Source: Paracoccus haematequi
GTDB lineage: Bacteria; Pseudomonadota; Alphaproteobacteria; Rhodobacterales; Rhodobacteraceae
DNA: 64,000 bases
Direction: 5' to 3'
NCBI GenBank assembly: GCA_945881965.1
Contig: CAMCVS010000002.1
Span: forward strand, 1 to 64,000
A program made the position numbers and the translations under genes. Shown piece by piece: positions 1-9,317 of this stretch (position 1 is its first letter; each line of letters opens with the position of its first letter). The notes beneath the pieces are model-generated. The model was not told where the DNA came from. It saw nothing but the letters and a program-made list of their open reading frames with translations, and did not search any database.

Positions 1-464
1 CGCTGGACACCGTGGCTTGGCTCCGGGCGCGGGGGATGAAGATCGGCTCGACCACCGGCTATGTGCGGTCGATCATGGAGCGCGTGGTGCCGGTTGCCGC
101 CGCACAGGGCTATGCGCCCGACAACCTTGTCTGCGCCGACGATCTGCCCGAAGGCCGCCCCGGCCCGCTGATGATGTATAAATGCTTTGTCGATCTGGCG
201 GTGCATCCGGCCAGCGCGGTGATCAAGGTCGATGACACCGAACCCGGCATCGCCGAAGGTGTGGCGGCGGGCTGTGTCACCGTCGGGCTGGCGCTGTCGG
301 GCAATGCCGCCGGGCTGACCATCGAAGAACTGGCCGCGCTGACGCCGGACGCGCGTGACGCGGTGCGCGCCCATGCCACCGCCTTGTTGCGCGCCGCCGG
401 AGCAGATCACGTGATCGACACAGTGGCCGATCTGCCCGCACTGATCGCGCGGCTGGACGCCTGA
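1..464 (+). CDS. phnX: Phosphonoacetaldehyde hydrolase, C-terminal part (5' end outside window)
   Basis: This is the C-terminal ~153 residues of a HAD-superfamily phosphonatase, which splits phosphonoacetaldehyde into acetaldehyde and phosphate, the second step of 2-aminoethylphosphonate (AEP) degradation in the cytoplasm. What is visible matches the family: the GSTTGY segment followed by a MERV helix, the DNLVCADDLPEGRP stretch with PLMMYK after it, and the KVDDTEPGIAEG HAD motif that holds the magnesium-binding acidic residues. The reading frame is open from base 3, so the GTG at 12 is internal and not a start. The N-terminal nucleophile Asp and the Schiff-base Lys lie outside the window. 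phnW follows after 24 bp on the same strand, as in other phnWX operons. Confidence 0.93.
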   Translation, partial: LDTVAWLRARGMKIGSTTGYVRSIMERVVPVAAAQGYAPDNLVCADDLPEGRPGPLMMYKCFVDLAVHPASAVIKVDDTEPGIAEGVAAGCVTVGLALSGNAAGLTIEELAALTPDARDAVRAHATALLRAAGADHVIDTVADLPALIARLDA

Positions 465-488
465 AACCCCAACAGAAAGACACATGCC

Positions 489-1649
489 ATGAAAGCCCCG
501 CATCTCGGAGAGCCCTATCTGCTGACCCCCGGCCCGCTGACCACCTCTTACGCGGTCAAGGCGGCGATGCTGCGCGACTGGGGCAGCTGGGATGATGACT
601 TTCGCGCCATGACCCGCGACCTGCGGTCCGGGTTGATCGCCCTTCTGGGGGCGGGGGCCGAGGATTTCGACTGTGTGCCGATGCAGGGGTCGGGCAGCTA
701 TCTGGTCGAGGCGATGCTGGGGTCGTTCGTGCCGCGAGACGGCAAGGTGCTGGTGCTGTCCAATGGCGCTTACGGCGTGCGGGCGGCGCAGACGCTGGGC
801 TGCATGGGGCGCGCCTGTACCCTGATCGACAAGGGCGATTACCTGCCGCCGCGCGGGGCCGATGTGGCCGCCGCGCTAGCCGCCGACCCCGCCATCACCC
901 ATGTGCTGGCGATCCATTGCGAGACATCTTCGGGCATCCTGAACCCGCTGGCCGAGATTTCCGCCGCGACCTATGCCGCCGGGCGCAAGCTGTTGATCGA
1001 CAGCATGTCGGCCTTTGGCGCCATCCCGCTGGAACCCGCCGTGATCCGGTTCGCGGCGATGGTGTCATCGGCCAACAAATGCATCGAAGGCGTGCCGGGC
1101 TTTGGGTTTGTGCTGGCGCGCAAGGCGGAACTGGCGGCGGCAGCGGGCAACAGCACGTCGTTGTCACTGGACGTTCACGCGCAATGGGCCGCGCTGGAAA
1201 AAACCGGCCAATGGCGGTTTACCCCGCCGACCCACGCCGTCGCCGCGTTCCTCGAAGCGCTGCGCGCCCATGCCGAAGAAGGCGGCGTGGCCGCGCGCGG
1301 CGCGCGCTATGCCAACAACCGCGATGTGATGGTGGCCGGGATGCGCGCCTTGGGGTTCGAGACGCTATTGCCCGATGCGTGGTTGTCGCCGATCATCGTC
1401 ACCTTCTTCTGCCCCGCCGATCCGGCCTTTGTCTTTGGCCGCTTTTATGCGGCGATGAAGGCGCGCGGTTTCATCATCTATCCCGGCAAGCTGACCGTGG
1501 CCGACAGTTTCCGCATCGGCTGCATCGGCCAGATGGACGCGGCGGTGATGACGGCTGTGGTGGCCGCGGCAGCAGCGTCGCTGGCCGAGATGGGGGTGGT
1601 CTCTGCGGCACCTCCAGCCGTGGCACTGGCGGCGCGGATGGCGGGCTGA
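489..1649 (+). CDS. phnW: 2-aminoethylphosphonate--pyruvate transaminase
   Basis: PLP-dependent class V aminotransferase of 386 residues that converts AEP plus pyruvate to phosphonoacetaldehyde plus alanine, the first step of the PhnW-PhnX route. The N-terminal LLTPGPLTTS motif is typical of the family. LLIDSMSAFG (Asp171) should contact the PLP ring nitrogen, and SSANKCIEGVPGFGF carries the Schiff-base lysine (Lys197). The IYPGKL and FRIGCIG motifs near the C-terminus are also characteristic. Length is near normal, with an Ala-rich C-terminal tail of about 20 residues. The ATG at 489 is the first start after phnX and has a weak purine-rich stretch upstream. The gene ends 5 bp from the convergent alcohol dehydrogenase gene. 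Confidence 0.96.
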   Translation: MKAPHLGEPYLLTPGPLTTSYAVKAAMLRDWGSWDDDFRAMTRDLRSGLIALLGAGAEDFDCVPMQGSGSYLVEAMLGSFVPRDGKVLVLSNGAYGVRAAQTLGCMGRACTLIDKGDYLPPRGADVAAALAADPAITHVLAIHCETSSGILNPLAEISAATYAAGRKLLIDSMSAFGAIPLEPAVIRFAAMVSSANKCIEGVPGFGFVLARKAELAAAAGNSTSLSLDVHAQWAALEKTGQWRFTPPTHAVAAFLEALRAHAEEGGVAARGARYANNRDVMVAGMRALGFETLLPDAWLSPIIVTFFCPADPAFVFGRFYAAMKARGFIIYPGKLTVADSFRIGCIGQMDAAVMTAVVAAAAASLAEMGVVSAAPPAVALAARMAG

Positions 1650-1654
1650 CGGCT

Positions 1655-2803
1655 TTACGCCAACGCTCCCGCCCGGTGCAGCGCCGCGACCAGATCTGCG
1701 GTCGTCAGACCCACCGGATTCGCCTTCATGGATGACGACGCGGCGGCCTCGGAGGCGATACCGGTGTGATCCGCCGGATCAAGGCCCTGCGCGGGCAGTG
1801 ACGGCAGACCGTGCAGGGCCGCCCAGCGGGCGAGCGCATTGGGGGCATCGTCGGCCGTTGACCCCAATGCGGTCGCCAGCACCCCGCAAACCTCGTCCAG
1901 ACGCGCGCGCGCCATGCCGGTTGCCCGATCACGGTTCAGCGCCAGAACCGGCCCCAGCAGCACGCCACAGATCGCGCCATGTGCCGCCGGGATGCGCCCG
2001 CCGATCACGCCCGCCAACCCATGCACCGCGCCCAGACCCGCATTCGCCAACGCCATCCCGCCGCACAGGCTGACCCAGGCCAGCTCATCACGGGCTTTTG
2101 CGTCTTCGCCCTGCATCAGGCGTATCAACGCATTGATCGCCAACGGGATGGCGGGGCGGGTCAGAGCGTCGGTAAAGGGCGTGGCACGGGGGCTGACAAA
2201 GGGCTCGATCACCTGCGTCAACGCATCCAGACCCGAGGCCAGCGTGACGTCACGCGGGCAGCCATCCGTCAGCGCCGGATCAACGATGGCCAGCCGCGCC
2301 AGCATCCGGTCATCGCGCAGGCTGACCTTGCGGCCATGGGCGGGCACGCCGATCACTGCGTTCTTGGTCGCCTCGGCCCCGGTGCCGCTGGTGGTGGGGA
2401 TCGCGATGAACGGCAACGGCGAGGCGGACAGCGGCAGGCCCCGGCCCACCACCTCCAGATGATCCATCGGCGCAGTCGCCCCCGGTGCCAGCCCTGCAAC
2501 TGCCTTGGCAAGGTCGAGTGTCGCCCCGCCGCCAAGACCCACAACCCACATCGCCCCCTGCGCGCGGGTGGCGATCAGCGCCGCCTCCAGCATCGCGAGC
2601 GTCGGTTCGGACGGACAGGACAGCGCCAGCACAACGGCCCCCGCCTGCCGCAATCCGTCCAATAGCCAAGCGGCCCGCGCCGGGTTTGCGCCATGCACCA
2701 TGACCCCGCGCGCGCCGTAGCCCGCGATCAAGCCCGCCGCCTTGGCCGCCTCGCCGCGCCCGAACAGCACCCGCCCCGGCCCGATGATGCCAAACGGGGT
2801 CAT
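1655..2803 (-). CDS. Iron-type (group III) alcohol dehydrogenase
   Basis: A 382-residue NAD(P)-dependent Fe-ADH family enzyme. The N-terminal half has the nucleotide-binding signature [13 protein letters not shown] and the [12 protein letters not shown] motif. The C-terminal half carries metal-site segments [25 protein letters not shown] and AAHGAICG. In classical members the first segment reads DALTH; here the His ligand is Gln, a variant found in one branch of the family, so metal dependence is uncertain. The start is ATG at 2803, which overlaps the glpK stop codon as ATGA, implying translational coupling at the end of the glp operon. The substrate is not evident: a three-carbon aldehyde or alcohol would fit the operon, and phosphonoacetaldehyde reduction would fit the convergent phnW/phnX. 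Confidence 0.85.
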   Translation of the reverse strand: MTPFGIIGPGRVLFGRGEAAKAAGLIAGYGARGVMVHGANPARAAWLLDGLRQAGAVVLALSCPSEPTLAMLEAALIATRAQGAMWVVGLGGGATLDLAKAVAGLAPGATAPMDHLEVVGRGLPLSASPLPFIAIPTTSGTGAEATKNAVIGVPAHGRKVSLRDDRMLARLAIVDPALTDGCPRDVTLASGLDALTQVIEPFVSPRATPFTDALTRPAIPLAINALIRLMQGEDAKARDELAWVSLCGGMALANAGLGAVHGLAGVIGGRIPAAHGAICGVLLGPVLALNRDRATGMARARLDEVCGVLATALGSTADDAPNALARWAALHGLPSLPAQGLDPADHTGIASEAAASSSMKANPVGLTTADLVAALHRAGALA

Positions 2804-4284
2804 ACCGCCATCGTCGCGGCCACCGCGCGGCCCCAGCGCGCGTATTTCGCCGCGCGCCGTTCGGGGTCCATCAGCGGCGTAAATCGGCGTTCCAGCGCCC
2901 AGGTTTTCTGAAACGCGGCCGGGTCCGGGTAAATGCCCGCCTGCAACCCGGCCAGATAGGCCGCGCCAAGCGCCGTGGTTTCCGTCACAACCGGGCGGTC
3001 CACCGGCGCGCCCAGAATGTCGGACAGAAACTGCATCGCCCAATCGCTTTGGGTCATGCCGCCATCCACCCGCAGCACACCGTCGGCTGCCGCGCCCCAA
3101 TCGCTTTTCATCGCCTCCAGCAGATCGCGGGTCTGATAGCCCACGGATTCAAGCGCCGCGCGCGCCAGTTCGGCGGGGCCGGAATTGCGGGTCAGGCCGT
3201 AAATCGCCCCCCGGCAATCGGGCCGCCAATAGGGCGCGCCCAGCCCGGTAAACGCAGGCACCAGCACCACCCCCTGCGCCTCGTCGGCCAGTTCGGCCAG
3301 CGGTTGGGTTTCCTTGGCCTCGCGGATGATCTTGAGCCCGTCGCGCAGCCATTGCACCACCGCCCCCGCAATGAATATCGAGCCTTCCAGCGCATAGGTG
3401 GGTGTGCCGTTCAACTGATAGGCGATGGTGGTCAGCAGGCGGTTCGTGGACGGCACCCGGTCGGCCCCGGTGTTCAACAGCGCAAAACACCCGGTGCCAT
3501 AGGTCGATTTCATCATGCCGGGGGAAAAGCACGCCTGCCCCACAGTGGCCGCCTGTTGGTCGCCCGCCACGCCAAGGATCGGGATTTCGCGCCCGAACAG
3601 GTCGGCGCGGGTCACGCCATACTCCGCGGCGCAATCGCGCACTTCGGGCAAAAGCGCCATCGGGATGTCCAGCAGGCCGCAAATCTCGGCATCCCACTGC
3701 CCGGAGCCGATGTCATACAACATGGTGCGCGCGGCGTTGGTGGCGTCGGTGGCGTGGGTCCGCCCGCCGGTCAGTTTCCAGATCAGGAAGGTGTCAACCG
3801 TGCCAAAGGCCAATTCGCCCCGCGCGGCGCGCGCGCGCGCGCCGTCGACGTTGTCCAGCAGCCATTTGACTTTGGTCGCCGAGAAATAGGGGTCCAGCAA
3901 CAACCCCGTGCGCGCCGTGATCATCGCGGCATGGCCCGCAGCGGCCAGCGCGTCACAGGTGGCGGCGGTGCGGCGGTCTTGCCAGACGATGGCGTTGTGG
4001 ATCGGGGTGCCGGTGGCGCGATCCCAGATCAGGGTCGTCTCGCGTTGATTGGTCACACCGATGGCGGCAATGGTGCGCGCATCTACCCCGGCCTTTTCGA
4101 TGGCCCCGCGCGCCGTGCCCGCCACCGTGGCCCACAGGTCGGACGGATCATGTTCGACCCAGCCGGGGGCGGGATAAATCTGGCGGAATTCCTCTTGCGC
4201 GGTGGCCACCACGCGAAACGCCGCATCAAACAGGATGGCCCGCGACGAGGTGGTGCCTTGGTCGATGGCAAGGATATGGGTCAT
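2800..4284 (-). CDS. glpK: Glycerol kinase
   Basis: ATP:glycerol 3-phosphotransferase of 494 residues (FGGY family), which traps imported glycerol as glycerol-3-phosphate in the cytoplasm. Diagnostic segments are the N-terminal DQGTTSSRA phosphate-binding loop, [13 protein letters not shown] and NAIVWQDRR near the glycerol site, the [13 protein letters not shown] motif and the C-terminal [13 protein letters not shown] segment. The ATG at 4284 is chosen because [14 protein letters not shown] is the usual family N-terminus; it has an AGGTG-type ribosome site. The gene lies 96 bp downstream of glpV, separated by a hairpin, and overlaps the alcohol dehydrogenase start by 4 bp. Confidence 0.97.
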   Translation of the reverse strand: MTHILAIDQGTTSSRAILFDAAFRVVATAQEEFRQIYPAPGWVEHDPSDLWATVAGTARGAIEKAGVDARTIAAIGVTNQRETTLIWDRATGTPIHNAIVWQDRRTAATCDALAAAGHAAMITARTGLLLDPYFSATKVKWLLDNVDGARARAARGELAFGTVDTFLIWKLTGGRTHATDATNAARTMLYDIGSGQWDAEICGLLDIPMALLPEVRDCAAEYGVTRADLFGREIPILGVAGDQQAATVGQACFSPGMMKSTYGTGCFALLNTGADRVPSTNRLLTTIAYQLNGTPTYALEGSIFIAGAVVQWLRDGLKIIREAKETQPLAELADEAQGVVLVPAFTGLGAPYWRPDCRGAIYGLTRNSGPAELARAALESVGYQTRDLLEAMKSDWGAAADGVLRVDGGMTQSDWAMQFLSDILGAPVDRPVVTETTALGAAYLAGLQAGIYPDPAAFQKTWALERRFTPLMDPERRAAKYARWGRAVAATMAV

Positions 4285-4346
4285 GGCGCACCTGTTCTGT
4301 GCCGTCACGGATGGGCAATCGCAGCAAACCGCGATCACATGGTGGG

Positions 4347-4374
4347 AAAACGGGCGGGGCTTTCACCCCGCCCG
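4347..4374 (-). terminator. Hairpin with short T run after glpV (attenuator or partial terminator)
   Basis: Perfect 9-bp G/C stem (4351-4359 with 4366-4374) and a 6-base loop. On the minus strand it is followed directly by TTTT (4347-4350). It begins 6 bp after the glpV stop codon and lies inside the operon before glpK. It could reduce read-through into glpK and/or protect the glpV message from 3' decay, as is common after binding-protein genes. The effect is inferred. Confidence 0.6.
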
Positions 4375-4380
4375 CCGGTC

Positions 4381-6102
4381 TTAGTTCTTCCAGGACTTGA
4401 TCAGCTCGTCATAGGCGATCGTCTCGCCCTTGGGCTTTTCGTTGTCCAGCTTGGCAACCGGCGCACCGGGGGCATCAAGCCAGACCTTCGGGTCCTGCTC
4501 TTCGTTCATCTTCGGGCCAAGATCGCCCTGCACGCCGGATTTCTCCAGACGGATCAGCACCTTTTCCTGTTCTGCACAGAGGCTGTCCAACGCTTCCTGC
4601 GGGGTTTTGGCCCCCGACATCGCGTCGCCGATGTTCTGCCACCACAACTGTGCCAGTTTCGGATAATCGGGAATGTTGGTTCCTGTCGGCGACCACTGGA
4701 CACGCGCGGGCGACCGGTAGAATTCCACCAAACCGCCCAGTTTCGGCGCGCGGTCGGTGAACGACTGGTGCTGGATCGTCGATTCGCGGATGAAGGTCAG
4801 GCCGACATGGCTTTTCTTCACGTCCACGGTTTTCGAGGTGACGAACTGGGCATAGAGCCAGGCCGCCTGGGCACGATCCACCGGGGTGGATTTCATCAGC
4901 GTCCATGACCCGGCGTCCTGATAGCCGATTTTGGTGCCTTCGGACCAATAGGCCCCATGCGGCGACGGCGCCATGCGCCATTTCGGCGTGCCGTCCGCGT
5001 TCATCACCGGGGTGCCTTCGACCACGGACGCCGCGGTAAAGGCGGTGTACCAGAACATCTGCTGGGCAATCGCGCCCTGTGCAGGCACCGGGCCAGCCTC
5101 ACCAAAGGTCATGCCCTGCGCCTCGGGCGGCGTGTACTTTTGCAGCCATTCGATTGCCTTGGTCACGGCATAGACGGCGGCCGCGTCATTGGTGGCCCCG
5201 CCACGCGCAACGCAGGAGCCCACGGGCTGCGAGTTTTCGTTGACCCGGATACCCCATTCGTCAACCGGCAACCCGTTCGGTTCGCCCTTGTCGCCCATAC
5301 CGGCCATCGACATCCACGCATCGGTGTAACGCCAGCCCAGCGAGGGGTCTTTCTTGCCGTAGTCCATGTTGCCCCAGACGGACTTTGGCCCGCCCATATA
5401 GGACATGTCGCGCCCGGTGAAGAATTCGGCGATGTCCTCATAGGCCGACCAGTTCACAGGCACGCCAAGGTCATAGCCATACTTGGCCTTGAAATCGTCC
5501 TTGGTTTTCTGATCGTTGAACCAATCGTACCGGAACCAGTAAAGGTTCGCGAATTGCTGGTCGGGCAATTGGTACAGCTTGCCATCCGGGCCGGTGGTGA
5601 ACGAGGTGCCGATGAAGTCGGCCAAATCCAGACCGGGGTTGGTGACAGCGGCGCCTTCACCGGCCATCCAGTCGGTCAGGTTGCGCGCCTGCTGATAGCG
5701 CCAGTGAGTGCCGATCAGGTCGCTGTCGTTGATATAGGCGTCATAGATGTTCTCGCCCGACTGCATTTGGGTTTGCAGTTTCTCGACCACGTCGCCTTCG
5801 CCGATCAGGTCATGCGTGACCTTGATCCCGGTGATGGCCTCGAACGCGGGCGCAAGCACCTTGGATTCGTATTCATGCGTGCCGATGGTTTCCGACACCA
5901 CCTTGATTTCCATGCCCGCAAAGGGTTTGGCGGCGTCGATGAACCATTGCAGTTCGGCTTCCTGACCGGCGCGGTCCAGCACGGACTGATCCTTGATTTC
6001 GGCATCAAGAAAGGCTTTCGCGGCCTGGATATCGGCCCAACCGGGCGCGCCCAGGGCCATCAGCGCAAGCGCCATGGCGGTTGTTTGGTGACGCAATCTC
6101 AT
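4381..6102 (-). CDS. glpV: Glycerol ABC transporter periplasmic binding protein
   Basis: Large extracytoplasmic solute-binding protein of 573 residues, matching the GlpV component of the rhizobial-type glycerol importer GlpSTPQUV. A signal peptide is visible (MRLRHQ, hydrophobic core, likely cleavage after GWA at about residue 23). The mature protein has family-1-like binding-protein features, such as the ITGIKVTHDLIGEGDVVEKL segment and an aromatic-rich LYWFRYDWF stretch. The ATG at 6102 is preceded by an excellent GGGAGGAAAAC ribosome site, the strongest in the operon, consistent with the high copy number binding proteins need. Hairpins lie on both sides of the gene. Its position between glpU and glpK matches the rhizobial operon order. 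Confidence 0.92.
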   Translation of the reverse strand: MRLRHQTTAMALALMALGAPGWADIQAAKAFLDAEIKDQSVLDRAGQEAELQWFIDAAKPFAGMEIKVVSETIGTHEYESKVLAPAFEAITGIKVTHDLIGEGDVVEKLQTQMQSGENIYDAYINDSDLIGTHWRYQQARNLTDWMAGEGAAVTNPGLDLADFIGTSFTTGPDGKLYQLPDQQFANLYWFRYDWFNDQKTKDDFKAKYGYDLGVPVNWSAYEDIAEFFTGRDMSYMGGPKSVWGNMDYGKKDPSLGWRYTDAWMSMAGMGDKGEPNGLPVDEWGIRVNENSQPVGSCVARGGATNDAAAVYAVTKAIEWLQKYTPPEAQGMTFGEAGPVPAQGAIAQQMFWYTAFTAASVVEGTPVMNADGTPKWRMAPSPHGAYWSEGTKIGYQDAGSWTLMKSTPVDRAQAAWLYAQFVTSKTVDVKKSHVGLTFIRESTIQHQSFTDRAPKLGGLVEFYRSPARVQWSPTGTNIPDYPKLAQLWWQNIGDAMSGAKTPQEALDSLCAEQEKVLIRLEKSGVQGDLGPKMNEEQDPKVWLDAPGAPVAKLDNEKPKGETIAYDELIKSWKN

Positions 6103-6136
6103 GTTTTCCTCCCAGAATGTTGAGACTTGGTTCTTG

Positions 6137-6151
6137 CCCCCTTGCGGGGGG
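6137..6151 (-). promoter_or_regulatory. GNRA-capped hairpin between glpU and glpV
   Basis: On the minus strand this reads CCCCC-GCAA-GGGGG, a 5-bp G/C stem closed by a GNRA tetraloop, 35 bp upstream of the glpV start. No T run follows, so it is not a terminator. A stable 5' hairpin just ahead of the binding-protein gene, together with the hairpin after it, could define a stabilised processed glpV mRNA. That role is inferred. Confidence 0.45.
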
Positions 6152-6167
6152 TCGTTTTCGGCCTTGG

Positions 6168-6569
6168 TCAGACCCAGCGAAACACCGCTGCGGCGTAAAC
6201 AAGACACAGGATCAGCGCAGGGGTCAGCGGTGCGCCGAAGGCGGCAAGCCAGGCCAAAGAGATGAAGGCCGAGCCGAGAAGCGAAATGAACAGGCGGTCG
6301 CCGCGCGTCGTCTCGATCCGCAGCACACCCACACGCGGGGTTTCGGGGAACCGGACGGCAAGGATGGTGAACAGGATCAGAAGGCAGCCGATGGTATAGA
6401 AGAACAGCGCGATGGGCAGGGTCCAGGCCATCCAGCCGCCGGGCACCATCGGGTCGGTCCAGGCAATCGCGCCATCCTCGCGCGGGGCGGCCATGAAAAG
6501 CAACCCAAGGATGATGGCGGCAAATGCGGCGGCAGCGGCATAGATCAGGGACCAGCGGGTCCGGGTCAT
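6168..6569 (-). CDS. glpU: GlpU-like small membrane protein (DUF2160)
   Basis: 133-residue hydrophobic protein with about four predicted membrane segments (residues 8-27, 46-72, 92-112 and 114-131). It corresponds to the DUF2160 protein found between the permease and binding-protein genes of GlpSTPQUV glycerol transporters. Its biochemical role is not established; it is presumably an accessory subunit at the inner membrane. The ATG at 6569 shares one base with the glpQ stop codon (TGATG), so translation is coupled. No catalytic motif is visible. Confidence 0.85.
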   Translation of the reverse strand: MTRTRWSLIYAAAAAFAAIILGLLFMAAPREDGAIAWTDPMVPGGWMAWTLPIALFFYTIGCLLILFTILAVRFPETPRVGVLRIETTRGDRLFISLLGSAFISLAWLAAFGAPLTPALILCLVYAAAVFRWV

Positions 6570-7375
6570 CACACCCTCCCCAGGGCAAAGCCCTTGGCGA
6601 TGTAGTTGCGGACAAAATAGATCACCAAAGCACCGGGAATGATGGTCAGCACACCTGCGGCGGCCAGCACCCCCCAATCCATGCCGGACGCGGACACGGT
6701 GCGCGTCATGGTGGCGGCGATCGGCTTGGCGTTGACAGATGTCAACGTGCGCGACAGCAGCAACTCGACCCAACTGAACATGAAACAGAAGAATGCCGTC
6801 ACGCCGATGCCGCTGCTGATCAGTGGCAGGAAAATGCGGATGAAAAAGCGCGGGAACGAATAGCCGTCGATATAGGCGGTTTCGTCGATTTCCTTGGGCA
6901 CGCCACGCATGAACCCTTCGAGGATCCATACCGCGAGCGGCACGTTGAACAGGCAATGCGCCAGCGCCACCGCGATATGGGTGTCGAACAGGCCAACCGA
7001 CGAATACAACTGAAAGAACGGCAGGGCGAACACCGCAGGTGGGGCCATGCGGTTGGTCAAAAGCCAGAAAAACAGATGCTTGTCACCGATGAAGTTATAC
7101 CGCGAGAACGCATAGGCCGCAGGCAGCGCCACCGCGAGCGAGATGACCACATTCATCGTGACGTAGATCATCGAATTGACATAGCCCATATACCACGCCG
7201 GATCGGTCAGGATGGTGATGTAATTCTGGAATGTCAGGTTTTGCGGGATCAGGGTAAAGGTCGAGACGATCTCGGTATTCGTCTTCAGGCTCATGTTGAT
7301 CAGCCAATAGATCGGGATCAGCAGGAATAGCAGGTAAACGGTCATCACGATGGCCGAGGATTTGACCCGCATCAT
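6569..7375 (-). CDS. glpQ: Glycerol ABC transporter permease
   Basis: 268-residue inner-membrane permease of the MalG type: an N-terminal membrane segment (VYLLFLLIPIYWLINMSLK), the periplasmic loop, then five further segments. The EAA-type motif that docks on the ATPases is visible as EGFMRGVPKEIDETAYIDG, followed by a proline-rich membrane stretch. In the transporter it pairs with GlpP. The ATG at 7375 overlaps the glpP stop codon by 4 bp (ATGA). The name follows the rhizobial glycerol system and should not be confused with enterobacterial glpQ (a phosphodiesterase). Confidence 0.92.
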   Translation of the reverse strand: MMRVKSSAIVMTVYLLFLLIPIYWLINMSLKTNTEIVSTFTLIPQNLTFQNYITILTDPAWYMGYVNSMIYVTMNVVISLAVALPAAYAFSRYNFIGDKHLFFWLLTNRMAPPAVFALPFFQLYSSVGLFDTHIAVALAHCLFNVPLAVWILEGFMRGVPKEIDETAYIDGYSFPRFFIRIFLPLISSGIGVTAFFCFMFSWVELLLSRTLTSVNAKPIAATMTRTVSASGMDWGVLAAAGVLTIIPGALVIYFVRNYIAKGFALGRV

Positions 7376-8244
7376 TTGCCCTCCTGCTTATCCAGCGTGG
7401 TCATCACGGTGTAGAACACCCAAGATACCAACAGGATCACAAGGAAATACATCAGGCTGAACGCCGCCGCCGGGCCAAGGTCGAACTGGCCCACCGCCAT
7501 CTTCACCAGATCAATCGACAGGAAGGTGGTCGAATTGCCCGGACCACCCCCCGTCAGCACGAAGGGTTCGGTATAGATCATGAAGCTGTCCATGAACCGC
7601 AACAGCACCGCGATCAGCAGGACACCGGCCATCTTGGGCAATTCGATATAGCGGAAGATGCTCCAGCGGCTGGCTTGGTCGATGCGGGCCGCCTGATAAT
7701 AGGCCTGCGGGATGGATTGCAGACCGGCATAACACAATAGCGCGACAAGGCTGGTCCAGTGCCAGACATCCATCGCGATGATGGTCAGCCACGCGTCCAG
7801 CGGATCATTGGTATAGTTATAGTCGATGCCCAAAGCGGCCAGCGAATGACCCAGCAGCCCGATATCCACCCGGCCAAAGATCTGCCAGATCGTGCCGACC
7901 ACGTTGAACGGGATCAACAGCGGCAGCGCCATCAGCACCAGACAGAAACTGCTCCAGAACCCGGATTTCGGCATGTTCAGCGCGATATAGATGCCCAGCG
8001 GCACCTCGATGGCCAGGATGATGGCCGAAAACAGTACCTGACGGCCAAAGGCCCCGTGCATCCGTTCGGATTGCAGCATGTCCTCGAACCAGCCAAGCCC
8101 GTTCCAGAAAAACTGGTTCTGCCCGAAGGTGTCGTTGAAGGCATAATTGACCACCGTCATCAACGGGATCACAGCGGAAAACGCCACCAGAACCAGCACC
8201 GGCAGCACCAGAAACCACGCGCGGTTGTTCTGCGTCTTGTCCAT
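7372..8244 (-). CDS. glpP: Glycerol ABC transporter permease
   Basis: 290-residue MalF/UgpA-type inner-membrane permease with about six membrane segments. The first is AWFLVLPVLVLVAFSAVIPLM and the last is near LMYFLVILLVSWVFYTVM. An EAA-like docking loop is seen around YYQAARIDQASRWSIFRYIELPKM. The start is placed at the ATG at 8244, which overlaps the glpT stop by one base (TGATG). A GTG directly before it (8247) is less likely. It forms the heterodimeric channel with GlpQ. Confidence 0.92.
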   Translation of the reverse strand: MDKTQNNRAWFLVLPVLVLVAFSAVIPLMTVVNYAFNDTFGQNQFFWNGLGWFEDMLQSERMHGAFGRQVLFSAIILAIEVPLGIYIALNMPKSGFWSSFCLVLMALPLLIPFNVVGTIWQIFGRVDIGLLGHSLAALGIDYNYTNDPLDAWLTIIAMDVWHWTSLVALLCYAGLQSIPQAYYQAARIDQASRWSIFRYIELPKMAGVLLIAVLLRFMDSFMIYTEPFVLTGGGPGNSTTFLSIDLVKMAVGQFDLGPAAAFSLMYFLVILLVSWVFYTVMTTLDKQEGK

Positions 8245-9317
8245 CACCGGGTTCCTTTGACGCGCCAGTCGTTGGCGTAGACGTTGATATGCGCGGGGTC
8301 GAACCGGACATGGGTCAACTGCGCACCGACAGGCTGGCCTTCGGGGACGATGACGCTGATATGGGTGCCGGCCACGTCGGCGCGGATGATGCGGTGGCGG
8401 CCTACGTCTTCGATCCGCAGGACGCGGGCGGGCAGGCCTTCGCTGGCGCTCATGGTGACATATTCCGGGCGGATGCCGATCTGAGTGCGGCCCTGCGGCG
8501 GGGCATAGGCCGCCCCCAGCGGCACGGGACCGGCGGCGGTCTGTGCCACAGTGCCCTGAATATCAGCGTCCAGCAGGTTCATCCCCGGCGAGCCGATGAA
8601 ATAGCCGACGAACGTGTGTTCGGGCGTGTCGAACAGGTATTGCGGCGTGCCCATCTGCACCACGCGGCCCTCATGCAGCACCACCACCTTGTCGGCGAAG
8701 GTCAGCGCCTCGGTCTGGTCATGGGTCACATAGATCATCGTATGGCCAAATTCGCGGTGCAGCAGTTTCAACTGTGTGCGCAATTCCCATTTCATATGGG
8801 GGTCGATCACGGTCAGCGGTTCATCGAACAGGATGGCGTTGACGTCTTGGCGGACCATGCCGCGGCCAAGGCTGATCTTTTGCTTGGCGTCGGCGGTCAG
8901 GCCGCGCGCCTTGCGGTCCAGCGTCGCCTCCATCCCGATCATCGCGGCGATTTGCGACACTCGCGCCGCGATATAGGCCGGGTCCATGCCGCGATTGCGC
9001 AGCGGGAAGGCCAGGTTTTCGCGCACCGTCATCGTGTCGTAGACCACGGGAAACTGGAACACCTGCGCGATGTTGCGCGCAGCGGTGGGCGCATGGGTCA
9101 CGTCCGCATCCCCGAACAACACCCGTCCCTGACTGGGATGCACCAGCCCCGAGATGATGTTCAACAGCGTGGTCTTGCCACAGCCCGACGCACCCAACAG
9201 CGCATAGGCCCCGCCATCGTCCCAGACATGATCCATCTGTTTCAGCGCGTAATCCGCCTCGGATTTCGGCTGCGGCACATAGCTGTGGGCAAGGTTGGAC
9301 AGCGTGATCCGGGCCAT
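8244..9317 (-). CDS. glpT: Glycerol ABC transporter ATPase with degenerate signature motif
   Basis: 357-residue MalK/UgpC-like ATPase. Walker A (GASGCGKTT), Q-loop (VFQFP), Walker B with catalytic Glu (ILFDEP) and H-loop (VTHDQTEA) are all intact. The ABC signature that should read LSGGQ is replaced by TADAKQKISLGRG, so this subunit cannot complete its partner's ATP site in the normal way. A C-terminal TOBE-type regulatory domain follows after about residue 235. GlpS has the reverse pattern, so the two are expected to work as an asymmetric heterodimer. The ATG at 9317 directly abuts the glpS stop codon. It is not the glycerol-3-phosphate antiporter also called GlpT. Confidence 0.92.
   Translation of the reverse strand: MARITLSNLAHSYVPQPKSEADYALKQMDHVWDDGGAYALLGASGCGKTTLLNIISGLVHPSQGRVLFGDADVTHAPTAARNIAQVFQFPVVYDTMTVRENLAFPLRNRGMDPAYIAARVSQIAAMIGMEATLDRKARGLTADAKQKISLGRGMVRQDVNAILFDEPLTVIDPHMKWELRTQLKLLHREFGHTMIYVTHDQTEALTFADKVVVLHEGRVVQMGTPQYLFDTPEHTFVGYFIGSPGMNLLDADIQGTVAQTAAGPVPLGAAYAPPQGRTQIGIRPEYVTMSASEGLPARVLRIEDVGRHRIIRADVAGTHISVIVPEGQPVGAQLTHVRFDPAHINVYANDWRVKGTR

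Noticed and set aside
2804-3100. Longer N-terminus for the alcohol dehydrogenase
   Set aside because: It would lie within glpK in another frame, and has no Fe-ADH similarity; the ATG at 2803 gives the normal start.
3049-4908. 619-codon open frame on the plus strand
   Set aside because: It lies opposite glpK and glpV, which have unmistakable family motifs.
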